Positions 16,221 through 24,676 of a stretch of 53,519 nt of DNA are shown piece after piece. The DNA comes from DAOTKC01 sp035449045 (GTDB lineage: Bacteria; Bacillota; Clostridia; Christensenellales; CAG-917): positions 1 to 53,519 of the forward strand of contig DAOTKC010000008.1 of the NCBI GenBank assembly GCA_035449045.1, given 5' to 3'. The translations under genes were made by a program, and so were the position numbers. The notes below the pieces were generated by a model, which did not search any database, was not told the DNA's origin, and was given only the letters and a program-made list of their open reading frames with translations. The stretch's first letter is position 1. Each line of letters begins with the position of its first letter.

Positions 16221-19200
16221 TTATTTCTCTACTTTTTCGACGGAAAGCGTCGCGGTTTCGCCGTTGATATCCCATTCCTTGATATAGCCGGAAAGCCCGG
16301 GAGTTGCCGAATCGGCGAGGACAACCGCCAAGAATCCGCCTTTTTCAAGCGCTTCCAGCGTCTTACCGCTTGCCTGATAGCCCACCTTGATGCGGTCGGT
16401 CACCTTGAAGCCCGCTTCCTTTCTCATCGTCTGGATTTTGGAGATGAGCTCGCGCTCGAAGCCCTCCGAAATGAGCTCCTCGGTGAGGTTGGTATCCAAA
16501 ATAACGGTGACGCCGCCCTCGCTCTCGCTGACAAAGCCGGTGCGGTTTTTAACGCTGATTAAAAGGTCGTCACGGCTGAGCTCGACGATTGTTCCGTCCA
16601 GCTCTACCTTGAACACGCCGCCGTTTTCGGTGGCGTCGACAACACTGAACCCGTCGGCGGTATCGAGGAAAGCGCGGATTTTCCCTAGTAGTTTGCCGTA
16701 TTTGGGGCCCAAGGTTTTGAGTTGCGGCTTAAGCTCGTAAGTGATGAAGTCGCGGTCGCCCGTAACGGCTTCGATATTCTTGACGTTGAGCTCGTCGGCG
16801 GCAAGGCTCAATAGCTCTTGTGAAATGTCGTCCTCTATGCCCTTATACATCAGCTTTTCGAGCGGCTGCCGGTTTTTTAGGTTGGCGCGGTTTCTGGCGG
16901 CGCGTCCGAGAACAACGAGCTTCAAAACCGACTTCATGCCCGCGCTCAAGTTCTCGTCGATATATTTCTCATCGAAGACGGGGAAATCGGCGAGATGGAC
17001 GCTTTCGGGCGCCTTCGGGAAGAAGGGAACGACAAGGTTTTGATATAACTCTTCCGCCAAAAACGGCACGAAGGGCGCCGACAGCTTGGAGAGCTCGGTC
17101 AACACCGTCCAAAGCGTAGTGTAGGCGGCAAGCTTGTCCTCCGTCATTTCGGAGCCCCAATAGCGCTCGCGGCCGCGCCTGACATACCAGTTGGAAAGGT
17201 CGTCGACAAAGTCCTGAATGCGTCTGGCGCTCTCGGTGATTTTATATTCGTTGAGGCTTTCGTCCACAAACCTAATGAGAGAGTTGAGCTCGGACAGAAT
17301 CCATCTGTCCATGACGGTCAGCCCCTCCTCTTTCAAGGGGTGCTCGGCGGGGTTGAAGGAGTCGATTTCGGCGTAAAGCACGAAGAAAGCGTAGGTGTTC
17401 CAGAGCGTGCCCATGAACTTGCGCTGCGCCTCGCTGACGGCTTCGGGATAGAAGCGCGAAGGCAGCCACGGCGCCGAACCGGTGTAGAAATACCATCTGA
17501 CGGCGTCGGCTCCCTGACTGTCGAGGACGGTGTCGGGCTCGATGACGTTGTGCTTGTGCTTGGACATCTTGATGCCGTCCTTGTCGTTGACGTGCCCTAA
17601 AACGATACAGTTTTTGAAAGGCGAACGGTCAAAGAGCAAGGTCGAGATGGCGAGCAAAGTATAAAACCAGCCGCGCGTCTGGTCGACGGCCTCGCTGATA
17701 AAGTCGGCGGGAAATACCTCGTCGAAGGTCGCTTTGTTCTCAAAAGGATAATGCCATTGGGCAAAGGGCATGGAGCCGCTGTCATACCAGCAGTCCAAAA
17801 CCTCGGGCTCGCGTTTCATGATTCCGCCGCACTCGCATTCGAATTTGACGGCGTCTATATAGGGGCGGTGAAGTTCGAGGTCGGATTTGAGACCGGCAAG
17901 CTCTTTAAGCTCGGCTTTGGAGCCCACGACGTGGATTTTGCCGCACTTTTCGCAAACCCAAATGGGAAGCGGCGTGCCCCAATAGCGCTCGCGCGAGATG
18001 CCCCAGTCGATGACGTTTTCCAAGAAGTTGCCCATTCTGCCCGTGCCGATTGAGGGCGGCATCCAATTGACGGAAGCGTTGTTTTTCAAAAGCTTGGCGC
18101 GGACCTTTGTCATCGCGATAAACCACGAGCTTCGGGCGTAATAGAGAAGGGGCGTGTCGCAACGCCAACAGTAGGGATAGCTGTGCGTGAACATCAGCTC
18201 TTTGAAAATCTGCCCTCTCGCCTTGAGTTTCTCGATGATAATCTTATCGGCGTCCTTGGCGAAAGTTTCAAACAAATCATAGGCCTCGGCGACGAAGCGG
18301 CCGCGCGTGTCGACGAGCTGAACGAAGGGCAAACGGTATTTTTTGCCCACCGCGGCGTCGTCCTCGCCGAAGGCGGGAGCTATGTGCACGATGCCCGAGC
18401 CGTCGGTCAGCGTGACGAAATCGGCGACGGTGATATAGAAGGCGTCCTTAGTGTCCTTGACATAGTCAAAGAGCGGAATATAGCGCCTGCGCTCGAAATC
18501 CTTGCCCTTCTTGGTTTCCACTGTTTCGTAGTCGGAAAACAGCGAGGGGACGAGTGCGGAAGCGAGATAATAATATTCCCCGCCCGCCTTGATTTTGGAA
18601 TAATCCTCTTTGGGATTCATGGCCAACGCGACGTTGGATGGAAGCGTCCACGGCGTCGTCGTCCACGCCAAATAGTAGGTGTTTTCCTCCCCCTCTACCT
18701 TGAATTTGACAAAAATGGACTTTTCCTCGACGTCCTTATAGCCCTGTGCCACTTCGTGCGAGGAAAGCGCGGTGCCGCAACGCGGGCAGTAGGGAACGAT
18801 TTTGTGGCCTTTATATAAAAGCCCTTGCTTGTCGATTTCCTTAAGCGACCACCACACCGACTCGATGTAGTCGTCTTCGTAGGTGATATAGGGATTTTTC
18901 ATGTCCGCCCAATATCCCACCTTGCCGCTCATTTTCTCCCATTCGGCCTTATATTTCCAGACCGATTCGCGGCATTTTTTAATAAAGGGCTCGACGCCGT
19001 ATTTTTCGATGTCCTGTTTGCCGTTGAGCCCCAGCGACTTCTCGACCTCGAGCTCGACGGGAAGGCCGTGGGTATCCCACCCCGCCTTTCTGAGGACGTG
19101 GTAGCCTTTCATTGTTTTATATCTCGGGATAATGTCCTTTATGACGCGCGTAAGAACGTGGCCGATATGCGGCTTGCCGTTGGCTGTCGGCGGGCCGTCA

Positions 19201-19331
19201 TAGAAGCTGAATTCGGGACCGCCTTCGTTTTTTTGAACCGATTTTTCAAAAATCGAGCTGTTTTTCCAAAACTCGGCGGTCGCCTTTTCGCGGGACACAA
19301 AATCGAGAGAGCTGTCAACGGGCTTATACAT
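16221..19331 (-). CDS. ileS: isoleucyl-tRNA synthetase
   Basis: Class I synthetase of 1036 residues that charges tRNA-Ile. HIGH motif: PTANGKPHIGHVLTRVIKDI near residue 48. The second motif reads DGIKMSKHKHN, that is KMSKH instead of KMSKS. The editing domain contains LAWTTTPWTLPSN. The protein shows no obvious C-terminal zinc finger. These traits (long, KMSKH/R, no terminal zinc site) match the eukaryote-like IleRS type 2, which in other bacteria is naturally mupirocin-insensitive; the sensitivity is inference. A perfect-consensus promoter gives a leader of about 90 bases, too short for a T-box. Confidence 0.95.
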   Translation of the reverse strand: MYKPVDSSLDFVSREKATAEFWKNSSIFEKSVQKNEGGPEFSFYDGPPTANGKPHIGHVLTRVIKDIIPRYKTMKGYHVLRKAGWDTHGLPVELEVEKSLGLNGKQDIEKYGVEPFIKKCRESVWKYKAEWEKMSGKVGYWADMKNPYITYEDDYIESVWWSLKEIDKQGLLYKGHKIVPYCPRCGTALSSHEVAQGYKDVEEKSIFVKFKVEGEENTYYLAWTTTPWTLPSNVALAMNPKEDYSKIKAGGEYYYLASALVPSLFSDYETVETKKGKDFERRRYIPLFDYVKDTKDAFYITVADFVTLTDGSGIVHIAPAFGEDDAAVGKKYRLPFVQLVDTRGRFVAEAYDLFETFAKDADKIIIEKLKARGQIFKELMFTHSYPYCWRCDTPLLYYARSSWFIAMTKVRAKLLKNNASVNWMPPSIGTGRMGNFLENVIDWGISRERYWGTPLPIWVCEKCGKIHVVGSKAELKELAGLKSDLELHRPYIDAVKFECECGGIMKREPEVLDCWYDSGSMPFAQWHYPFENKATFDEVFPADFISEAVDQTRGWFYTLLAISTLLFDRSPFKNCIVLGHVNDKDGIKMSKHKHNVIEPDTVLDSQGADAVRWYFYTGSAPWLPSRFYPEAVSEAQRKFMGTLWNTYAFFVLYAEIDSFNPAEHPLKEEGLTVMDRWILSELNSLIRFVDESLNEYKITESARRIQDFVDDLSNWYVRRGRERYWGSEMTEDKLAAYTTLWTVLTELSKLSAPFVPFLAEELYQNLVVPFFPKAPESVHLADFPVFDEKYIDENLSAGMKSVLKLVVLGRAARNRANLKNRQPLEKLMYKGIEDDISQELLSLAADELNVKNIEAVTGDRDFITYELKPQLKTLGPKYGKLLGKIRAFLDTADGFSVVDATENGGVFKVELDGTIVELSRDDLLISVKNRTGFVSESEGGVTVILDTNLTEELISEGFERELISKIQTMRKEAGFKVTDRIKVGYQASGKTLEALEKGGFLAVVLADSATPGLSGYIKEWDINGETATLSVEKVEK

Positions 19332-19429
19332 TTTTACCTTTTCCGCGCGTTTTTTGTTAATATCATTCCCTTTATGGATTATAAAATAACGTGATGCGCG
19401 CGTATTTATATAGCATAAATTTAGGTTAC

Positions 19430-19458
19430 ATTATAGGTTTGCGCCCGAAAAATGTCAA
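19430..19458 (-). promoter_or_regulatory. ileS promoter, perfect consensus
   Basis: TTGACA (19458-19453) and TATAAT (19435-19430) with exactly 17 bases between. Expected start near 19423. It diverges from the SRP RNA promoter; the two -35 boxes are only ten bases apart. Confidence 0.88.
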
Positions 19459-19468
19459 GAAAAATCCC

Positions 19469-19497
19469 TTGCAACTTTGATATTTTGATGCTATACT
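19469..19497 (+). promoter_or_regulatory. SRP RNA promoter
   Basis: TTGCAA (19469-19474) and TATACT (19492-19497) are 17 bases apart, placing the start near 19504, which is exactly where the RNA's terminal helix begins. Confidence 0.8.
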
Positions 19498-19503
19498 GAC
19501 TAA

Positions 19504-19770
19504 GCTGTGCTAGACGGGGAGCTAGCGGTGCCCTGTAAACTGCAACCCGCTATAGCAGTGTCGAACGCTTTCCTAGGCGCGTCTCATGGGGCGTCGGTCC
19601 CGGTCAAGGGATGTTGATAACAAGGTCTTGTGCAATCCGTCACCGTAAACCGTGTCAGGGCTTGACCGCAGCAGCACTAAGCGGAGCGCCGGATGTGCCA
19701 CGAGGAAGCTTTGCGGGAGTTACCTAACCGGAAAACGGCCCGGTGAGCGTCGTCGAAGAAAGTGCACAGC
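19504..19770 (+). ncRNA. ffs: signal recognition particle RNA, large bacterial type with Alu domain
   Basis: The RNA component of SRP binds Ffh and targets nascent membrane and secreted proteins. The ends pair (GCTGTGC at 19504-19510 with GCACAGC at 19764-19770). The 5' Alu domain is recognisable by GGGGAGCTAGCGGTGCCCTG and the TGTAA turn. The Ffh-binding domain IV is at 19653-19678, with CAGG on the 5' side and AGCAGCA on the 3' side. The length of about 267 bases matches the Firmicutes long form. The apical part of domain IV reads GGGCTTGACCGC, differing from the common GTCCTGACGGA by an apparent U-A to G-C change and one mismatch next to the tetraloop. A terminator follows five bases later. 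Confidence 0.93.
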
Positions 19771-19775
19771 ATAAC

Positions 19776-19806
19776 AAAGAGGAGCGATTAGCTCCTCTTT
19801 GCTATT
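19776..19806 (+). terminator. terminator of SRP RNA
   Basis: AAAGAGGAGC-GATTA-GCTCCTCTTT is a perfect 10-bp stem, followed by GCTATTTT. The symmetric A and T flanks may also stop minus-strand transcripts from the lipoprotein gene. Confidence 0.85.
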
Positions 19807-19887
19807 TTCACAATAAATCTGCCCGTTTCTTTATTCAAATTCGTGCTTTTGGCGCCGCCACAGGCCCGAATTTGATTTTGCGCTGAC

Positions 19888-20598
19888 TCATCCTTCCTCG
19901 TCAATCTCGGGAAGCGTAACCTCGGTCGAGTTGATGTCCGAGTATTTGACATCCAAAGTAAGCTCCATAGTGACCGAGCCGTCTTCTTCGTCGGAGGTAA
20001 TTTCAAAAACCAGCTTTCCGTTGAGAGATATGACGCCGTCGGCATCCTCAATCGTAAGTTCTTTGACGGTCAATTTAACGTTAAGGTCAAGTTCTCCGTG
20101 AATAATTGATTCCACTATTTGAGAAAAAGCGCCTTCTGGAAGCTCGACTTCCTCTGAAAGCACATATTTTCCGCCTTCCTTTTTGAGGTCTAAATCGAAA
20201 AGGGTCGCAAACTGCTCCAACATTTCAGCGTACTCTTCGACTTCCTCAACATCGGTAGCCTCTTTCACCCAATTATCGTCCGGTTTGCCGTAAGTATAAT
20301 AGGTGTCTTCCTCGAGGGATATGTAGAACTCTTCTTCAAAGCCGAAGGCGGTAATTTTATAGTAAGCGGCGTTCTCGGCGCTCATCGCCAAAAACGTCAT
20401 CTCCATATCAACCGTGTCCTCCTCGCCGTCGGCGGAAACCATCGTGGCGTGAATGACAAAAGAAGACTCCACTGTTATGGATTTGGCGTTTTCGATTTTA
20501 TTAAAGACTAATGCCGCTCCGGGATTTGTGCAGCCCGAGAAAACCAAGACCAAGGCTATAATCAGGCACACAAACGATAATGCGAATTGCTTTTTCAT
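19888..20598 (-). CDS. small exported lipoprotein, function unknown
   Basis: A 236-residue lipoprotein from ATG 20598, which is preceded by GGAGGAG; the in-frame GTG 12 bases upstream is part of that site. The signal peptide ends in the lipobox VFSGC (Cys23). The mature part is strongly acidic, with alternating beta-type segments (KSITVESSFVIHATMV, VDMEMTFLAMS, YYKITAFGFEEEFYIS). This suggests a LolA-like or DUF6612-like open beta sheet, as in several Clostridia surface lipoproteins; that is a resemblance, not an identification. It stands alone, between mazF and the SRP RNA gene. Confidence 0.75.
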   Translation of the reverse strand: MKKQFALSFVCLIIALVLVFSGCTNPGAALVFNKIENAKSITVESSFVIHATMVSADGEEDTVDMEMTFLAMSAENAAYYKITAFGFEEEFYISLEEDTYYTYGKPDDNWVKEATDVEEVEEYAEMLEQFATLFDLDLKKEGGKYVLSEEVELPEGAFSQIVESIIHGELDLNVKLTVKELTIEDADGVISLNGKLVFEITSDEEDGSVTMELTLDVKYSDINSTEVTLPEIDEEG

Positions 20599-20742
20599 TT
20601 TCTCCTCCACTTATTTTTTTTTGAACGGGAAAAATAATAATAGGCTCCGCAGAGCCGAGATTGTGATTGCCCCTTAGTCAATTATATATTATATGAAGTT
20701 GTAAGTCAATGCAATTCTGTAAATTAAAGGTATATGAAAATT

Positions 20743-21084
20743 TTATTCGTAAAACCCTAAGCTAATCATCAGCCCTTCGTTGACGCGCGTCATAAGGTCG
20801 CTTGGAAGCTCGCCTATCTTTTCCTGCAAGCGGCGCTTGTCCAGCGTGCGGATTTGTTCAAGGAGCACCACCGAATCCTTGGGAAGGCCGAAGGAGGCGG
20901 GCAGCGCGATATGGGTGGGCAGCCGCGCTTTGCCGAGCTGGCTGGTTATCGCCGCCGCGATGACGGTGGGGCTGTATTTGTTTCCGATGTCGTTCTGCAC
21001 TATAAGTATCGGTCTGACGCCGCCCTGTTCGCTGCCGATAACGGGGCTTAAGTCGGCGTAATAAATATCACCGCGTTTTATCAT
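20743..21084 (-). CDS. ndoA: MazF/EndoA-type endoribonuclease toxin, no antitoxin gene visible
   Basis: A 113-residue PemK/MazF-family protein, close to Bacillus EndoA in layout: MIKRGDIYYADLSPVIGSEQ (with the conserved Arg and the GSEQGGVRP loop), PILIVQNDIGN, then ITSQ and the C-terminal LDKRRLQEKIGEL. EndoA cuts single-stranded RNA at U^ACAU in Bacillus; site preference here is unknown. The cognate antitoxin (EndoAI, a ribbon-helix-helix protein) is normally encoded just upstream. Here the upstream 174 bases contain only a promoter, a palindrome and the terminator of the PIG-L gene. The start ATG 21084 has a CGGAG site. Confidence 0.9.
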   Translation of the reverse strand: MIKRGDIYYADLSPVIGSEQGGVRPILIVQNDIGNKYSPTVIAAAITSQLGKARLPTHIALPASFGLPKDSVVLLEQIRTLDKRRLQEKIGELPSDLMTRVNEGLMISLGFYE

Positions 21085-21100
21085 TCAATGCTCCGATTGT

Positions 21101-21128
21101 TTTATACCAAAGGTATTGCCAATTTCAA
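21101..21128 (-). promoter_or_regulatory. mazF promoter with overlapping palindromic operator
   Basis: TTGAAA (21128-21123) and TATAAA (21106-21101), 16 bases apart on the minus strand. A perfect 13-base palindrome, ATACC-AAA-GGTAT (21104-21116), overlaps the -10 and spacer, the expected position for a repressor site. Confidence 0.65.
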
Positions 21129-21181
21129 ATTTTTTATTCTGTTGCAATATATGAAAATCGGCGGTGTTATGTTTAGCCGTG

Positions 21182-21205
21182 AAAAAGCCCGCCGTAGGGC
21201 GGGCT
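21182..21205 (-). terminator. terminator of the PIG-L gene
   Basis: AGCCCGCC-GTAG-GGCGGGCT, an 8-bp GC-rich stem, followed on the minus strand by TTTTTC. It separates the PIG-L transcript from mazF. Confidence 0.85.
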
Positions 21206-21258
21206 GAAACTTAAGTTATTATTGTTAAGGGAAGTTTTGAATAATTCGGAAATTCAGG

Positions 21259-22152
21259 CTATTTGATGGGTTCGTTCTGCCCTTCCTCAAAAGCCTGCTG
21301 CGCCTTGATTTTATAAAACTCGGCGTGGTTTATTTCGGTGGAGGCGTGCTGGTGCATGGGCGCCATCGCGAAAAATCCCTCGGCGTATTTTGTGCCGGCG
21401 CGGCTGCCCATATCTTTGGCTCTCAGGCCTAAGTAGACCAAAAGCCCGTCCAGCATCAACCCTTCAAACTGGCTCTTATGCAGGGCTAGCGCGGCGGCGC
21501 GGCCGTCCAAATCCTCCTCGGCGAGCTTGACAAAGCTGTTGGCGCGATGGGTGTAGTAATATGCGAGCGTCTTTGAAAACTTGATTTTTTCGGGCTCGAA
21601 AGTCAGACCGTGGCGCTGTCCCGAATAGAAGTTGCCCGAAATCGTGACCGCGGTGACGGCGGCGCGGGCGCACTTTAGGTGGTCGGGGTGCGTTTCGGAA
21701 GGAAGAGTCGGGTCGGGGCATATGACTAAATCGGGCGCGAAAGTATAAATTTCCCACGCTATCGCCGCGGCGAGCTTATCCTCGTCGTAGGGCCCGCCGT
21801 CGGGAAAGCCTAAGTTTACGAACTCGGCCGCGCCCAAAAGCTTGGCCGCCGCTTCCGACTCCGCCTTGCGCGTCGCGGTGATTTCCTCCGAAGTCATGAC
21901 GGCGTCCAGCCTTCCCGAGCCGCCGTCGGTGCAGACGACCATTTTGACCGCCTTCCCCGCCTTGACCATCTTATGCAGCGTGGCGCCGCAGCCCACCTCG
22001 ATGTCGTCGGGATGAGGCCCGATAAACACGACGCGCTCCGCCTTCATAAGGTCGGGCACGGGCGCTATCAATCTCATCAGCGCGTATTTGGGCGCCATGG
22101 CGTCCACCGCCGCCGCCGTCTTAAACAGCAATTTGTATCTCCTCTTTCCCAT
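21259..22152 (-). CDS. PIG-L/LmbE family zinc deacetylase
   Basis: A 297-residue PIG-L family protein; such enzymes remove N-acetyl groups from GlcNAc-type sugars or sugar conjugates. The zinc site is shown by GPHPDDIEVGCGAT near residue 48 (His, Asp, Asp) and SETHPDHLKCARA near residue 150. A further HAEFYKIKAQQAF region closes the protein. No signal peptide, so cytoplasmic. ATG 22152 has AGGAGC upstream. It follows the 763-residue lipoprotein gene by 91 bases on the same strand. A role in cell-surface glycan or thiol cofactor (bacillithiol-type) synthesis is possible; the sequence alone does not choose. Confidence 0.88.
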   Translation of the reverse strand: MGKRRYKLLFKTAAAVDAMAPKYALMRLIAPVPDLMKAERVVFIGPHPDDIEVGCGATLHKMVKAGKAVKMVVCTDGGSGRLDAVMTSEEITATRKAESEAAAKLLGAAEFVNLGFPDGGPYDEDKLAAAIAWEIYTFAPDLVICPDPTLPSETHPDHLKCARAAVTAVTISGNFYSGQRHGLTFEPEKIKFSKTLAYYYTHRANSFVKLAEEDLDGRAAALALHKSQFEGLMLDGLLVYLGLRAKDMGSRAGTKYAEGFFAMAPMHQHASTEINHAEFYKIKAQQAFEEGQNEPIK

Positions 22153-22243
22153 ATCTGCTCCTAAAAAAAACTAAATTGCGGTGAACCCGCAATTTAATTT
22201 TAAGCCATTTTTTCCGTTAAGGCAACGATATTGCCTGCGCAAA

Positions 22244-24535
22244 TTATTTAATGCCTACTTTTTTAAGGTCGGCTTTAAGTTGGGAGATGGCCGCGGAGTC
22301 GGCGGACTGCATTGACGCAAGCGTGGGGAAACGGGAGACTATGCTCCCTAAAAGCGCGATGTTTTCGGCGGAATATAATCTGCCGAAAATGACATCGAGG
22401 TCGCCGCCCTGCTTGGTCAGCGCGTCGAACCAATCGGCGTTTTTATTAAGAAGCATGTCCTCGGCGGCCGACTTGAGCGCGGCGTATTCCGCCGCCGTAA
22501 TCTGCGAGGTGTTGTTTACCGCGACGCCCGTCTTATTCTTAAGCGCGATGACGGCAGCAGTGAGCTTGGTATTGCTGCCGGGCACTCCCCCTTTGGCGTA
22601 TTCCGTCACCATGACGGCAAGGTTGGTCTTTAGAATTGAGGCGTCGTCGAGCGCGTCGTAGGTTTCGTCGCTGATGAGCCAAATATAGTCGGGAATTTTT
22701 ACGCTCGCCTCGTTGAGCGCCATGAGGTCGTTGGTTATCGACACCACGGTCTTCCAAAGCTCCAGATTGCCCGAAATCGCGGCGGCGGGGTCGGCGGCGT
22801 TGTAAACGCGCGCGCGGTAGGCGGCTATTTCGGCCTTAAGTTCTTCAAGGGATATGCCGTCGCTTTCCCCGCTTCCCGAAACTAAGGAGAGCAGTAATTT
22901 AGCGGCGCCCACTCCCGTAAAAGCCTTGTCGATGTCGTTTTTCGACGCCGCGTTTACCGTTTCGACGTAGAGCTCGTCGATGCCGTAGTAGCCCGAGATG
23001 TAGGAAAGCTTCAGAAGCAACGGCAGGATGTCGAAGTTTTTGGCGGCGAGTTCGACCAGCGAGCCGTAGCCCACCGGCATGCTGAAAAACGGCATGGCGT
23101 CGCCGACAATCAGCTCGTCTATTCCCGCCGATATACTGCGGATATTGAATAAATTGACGAGCGGCTGCGCGCAGATGCCCAGCGCCGCCGAGATTTCGGA
23201 AAGTTCTTCATCCGAAAACCCGTCCAAAAGGTTTTTGGCGGCGAGCGCGAAGCTTTTTATCATCGTCACGGCTTCGGCGGCCGTTTTATCGGAAAGGTCG
23301 AAAAGGTCGCCGCTCTCGATTTCGCCGGTAAGGCTGGTGTCAAGGAGCTTTCCCGTCTTGTAGAAAAAGTTTAAAAGTTTGGAAGCGCTCTCGCGGTTGC
23401 TCATAATCGTCTCGAAGCTTTCCGAAAACCCGGCGTCCGATATGACGGCTTTATAATCCTCTTTGGACACCTTGATGTTTTCCAGATTGTCCGCCATGTT
23501 GAGGTATTTATAGAGCGGCATCATAAGGTGTTGGCGCTCGATGAAAAGCTCGGCTTGGATTTTAAGCGGCTGACGCCATGCCGCCGTTTCTTCGTCTATC
23601 TCAATACTGCTCGCTATAGCTTCCTTCAAAAGCGCGCCGTTTGCGGCAAGATTTTCAAGGTCGATATCCTCTTCCTCGCGGCTTAGCTCCTCGACGTAGG
23701 CTTCATAGGCGGTTTGGGCGGCGTCAATGGACGTTTTCAGCACGGCGTTTTCCTCTTTTTCAAGCTCGGTAGCAATCAAAAAATCCTTGGCCGATTCGAT
23801 GCCTTGGAGCAAAAGCTCGAGGTGGCCGTAGTTGGGCTTGCCCGGCCCCAGCGAACCCGCAAAGTCGGAATCGATTTCTTTAATATAGGAAAGTATCTCA
23901 CCCAACTCCTTGGTGGTGATGTGGTCGGGCACTTCGGCCTCGGGGAGCTTGGAAAGCGCGGTGAGCCTGGCGCGGTCGGTAGAAAGCCTTTTATATTCGC
24001 CGAAAAGCGCGTCGCCGCGAACAACCGCGACGCCTATATCGGCGGCGGCGGCATCGAAAGCCGCCTCGGCGTCATAGTAGGACATCTCCATTAAAATGAA
24101 GGAAATCGAGGAAAAATCGTCCGCCGAAATCTCGTAACCGGATAAGATGTCAAGCAAGTTGACGCCGCGCGTCTTGTCGGCGACGTCGCGCGCATAGGAA
24201 ACCGTTTCGGGCTTTCTTAAAAGCTCGGTGTAATAGTCAATCTTGGAATTGACGAGGACGTCTTCATCGTAAATTCTTTTGGCAAGCTTTTGGACGGCGG
24301 CGCGGAAAATATAGTAGGCGGCCTCGTCGGGCAGCGCGGCGCGCTCCTCCTCCGTCATTTCCAGCTTCCAGCCCTCGCCGCCCAGCGCGATAAGGGCGCC
24401 CGCGAAAGAGTCAACCGCCTGCTGTCTTGCGTCTGTCTTGGGTTCGCCGCCTTTAACTTTTTTGCAGGCGAAGAGCGATACCGCCAAAAGCACGATAAGG
24501 AGCACCGCTAAAATCAAAGTGAGGTTTTTTCTCAT
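22244..24535 (-). CDS. large 763-residue lipoprotein, function unknown
   Basis: The N-terminus MRKNLTLILAVLLIVLLAVS continues into the lipobox LFAC (Cys24), so the protein is anchored to the outer face of the membrane. The mature part is predicted mainly helical and Ala/Leu/Glu/Ser-rich, with no catalytic motif I can recognise and no obvious short tandem repeat. Start ATG 24535 has AAGGA upstream. It is flanked by an FtsX/MacB-type ABC transporter upstream and a PIG-L deacetylase downstream, all minus strand. It may be an envelope partner of that transporter or an independent surface protein. Confidence 0.75.
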   Translation of the reverse strand: MRKNLTLILAVLLIVLLAVSLFACKKVKGGEPKTDARQQAVDSFAGALIALGGEGWKLEMTEEERAALPDEAAYYIFRAAVQKLAKRIYDEDVLVNSKIDYYTELLRKPETVSYARDVADKTRGVNLLDILSGYEISADDFSSISFILMEMSYYDAEAAFDAAAADIGVAVVRGDALFGEYKRLSTDRARLTALSKLPEAEVPDHITTKELGEILSYIKEIDSDFAGSLGPGKPNYGHLELLLQGIESAKDFLIATELEKEENAVLKTSIDAAQTAYEAYVEELSREEEDIDLENLAANGALLKEAIASSIEIDEETAAWRQPLKIQAELFIERQHLMMPLYKYLNMADNLENIKVSKEDYKAVISDAGFSESFETIMSNRESASKLLNFFYKTGKLLDTSLTGEIESGDLFDLSDKTAAEAVTMIKSFALAAKNLLDGFSDEELSEISAALGICAQPLVNLFNIRSISAGIDELIVGDAMPFFSMPVGYGSLVELAAKNFDILPLLLKLSYISGYYGIDELYVETVNAASKNDIDKAFTGVGAAKLLLSLVSGSGESDGISLEELKAEIAAYRARVYNAADPAAAISGNLELWKTVVSITNDLMALNEASVKIPDYIWLISDETYDALDDASILKTNLAVMVTEYAKGGVPGSNTKLTAAVIALKNKTGVAVNNTSQITAAEYAALKSAAEDMLLNKNADWFDALTKQGGDLDVIFGRLYSAENIALLGSIVSRFPTLASMQSADSAAISQLKADLKKVGIK

Positions 24536-24620
24536 ACAAATCCTTGGATTGCCTTAGTTATATGTCTTTATACCTTTAGTATTTAGTTTTTGTAATAAAC
24601 GCTAAACTACACTAGCTTGA

Positions 24621-24652
24621 CCGCTTAACGACATATTGTTTGCGACAAGCGG
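24621..24652 (-). repeat. inverted repeat upstream of the large lipoprotein gene
   Basis: CCGCTT (24621-24626) and AAGCGG (24647-24652) bracket a 20-base loop. A minus-strand TATAAT (24661-24656) lies next to it, so the repeat would be at the very 5' end of a lipoprotein transcript. Either an operator or a 5' stem-loop; no clear -35 is present. Confidence 0.4.
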
Positions 24653-24676
24653 GCTATTATAAGATGAAAAGGCCTT

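Noticed and set aside
19332..19423. T-box leader for ileS
   Set aside because: The leader from the predicted start point is about 90 bases, and no AGGGTGGNACCGCG-type box is visible.
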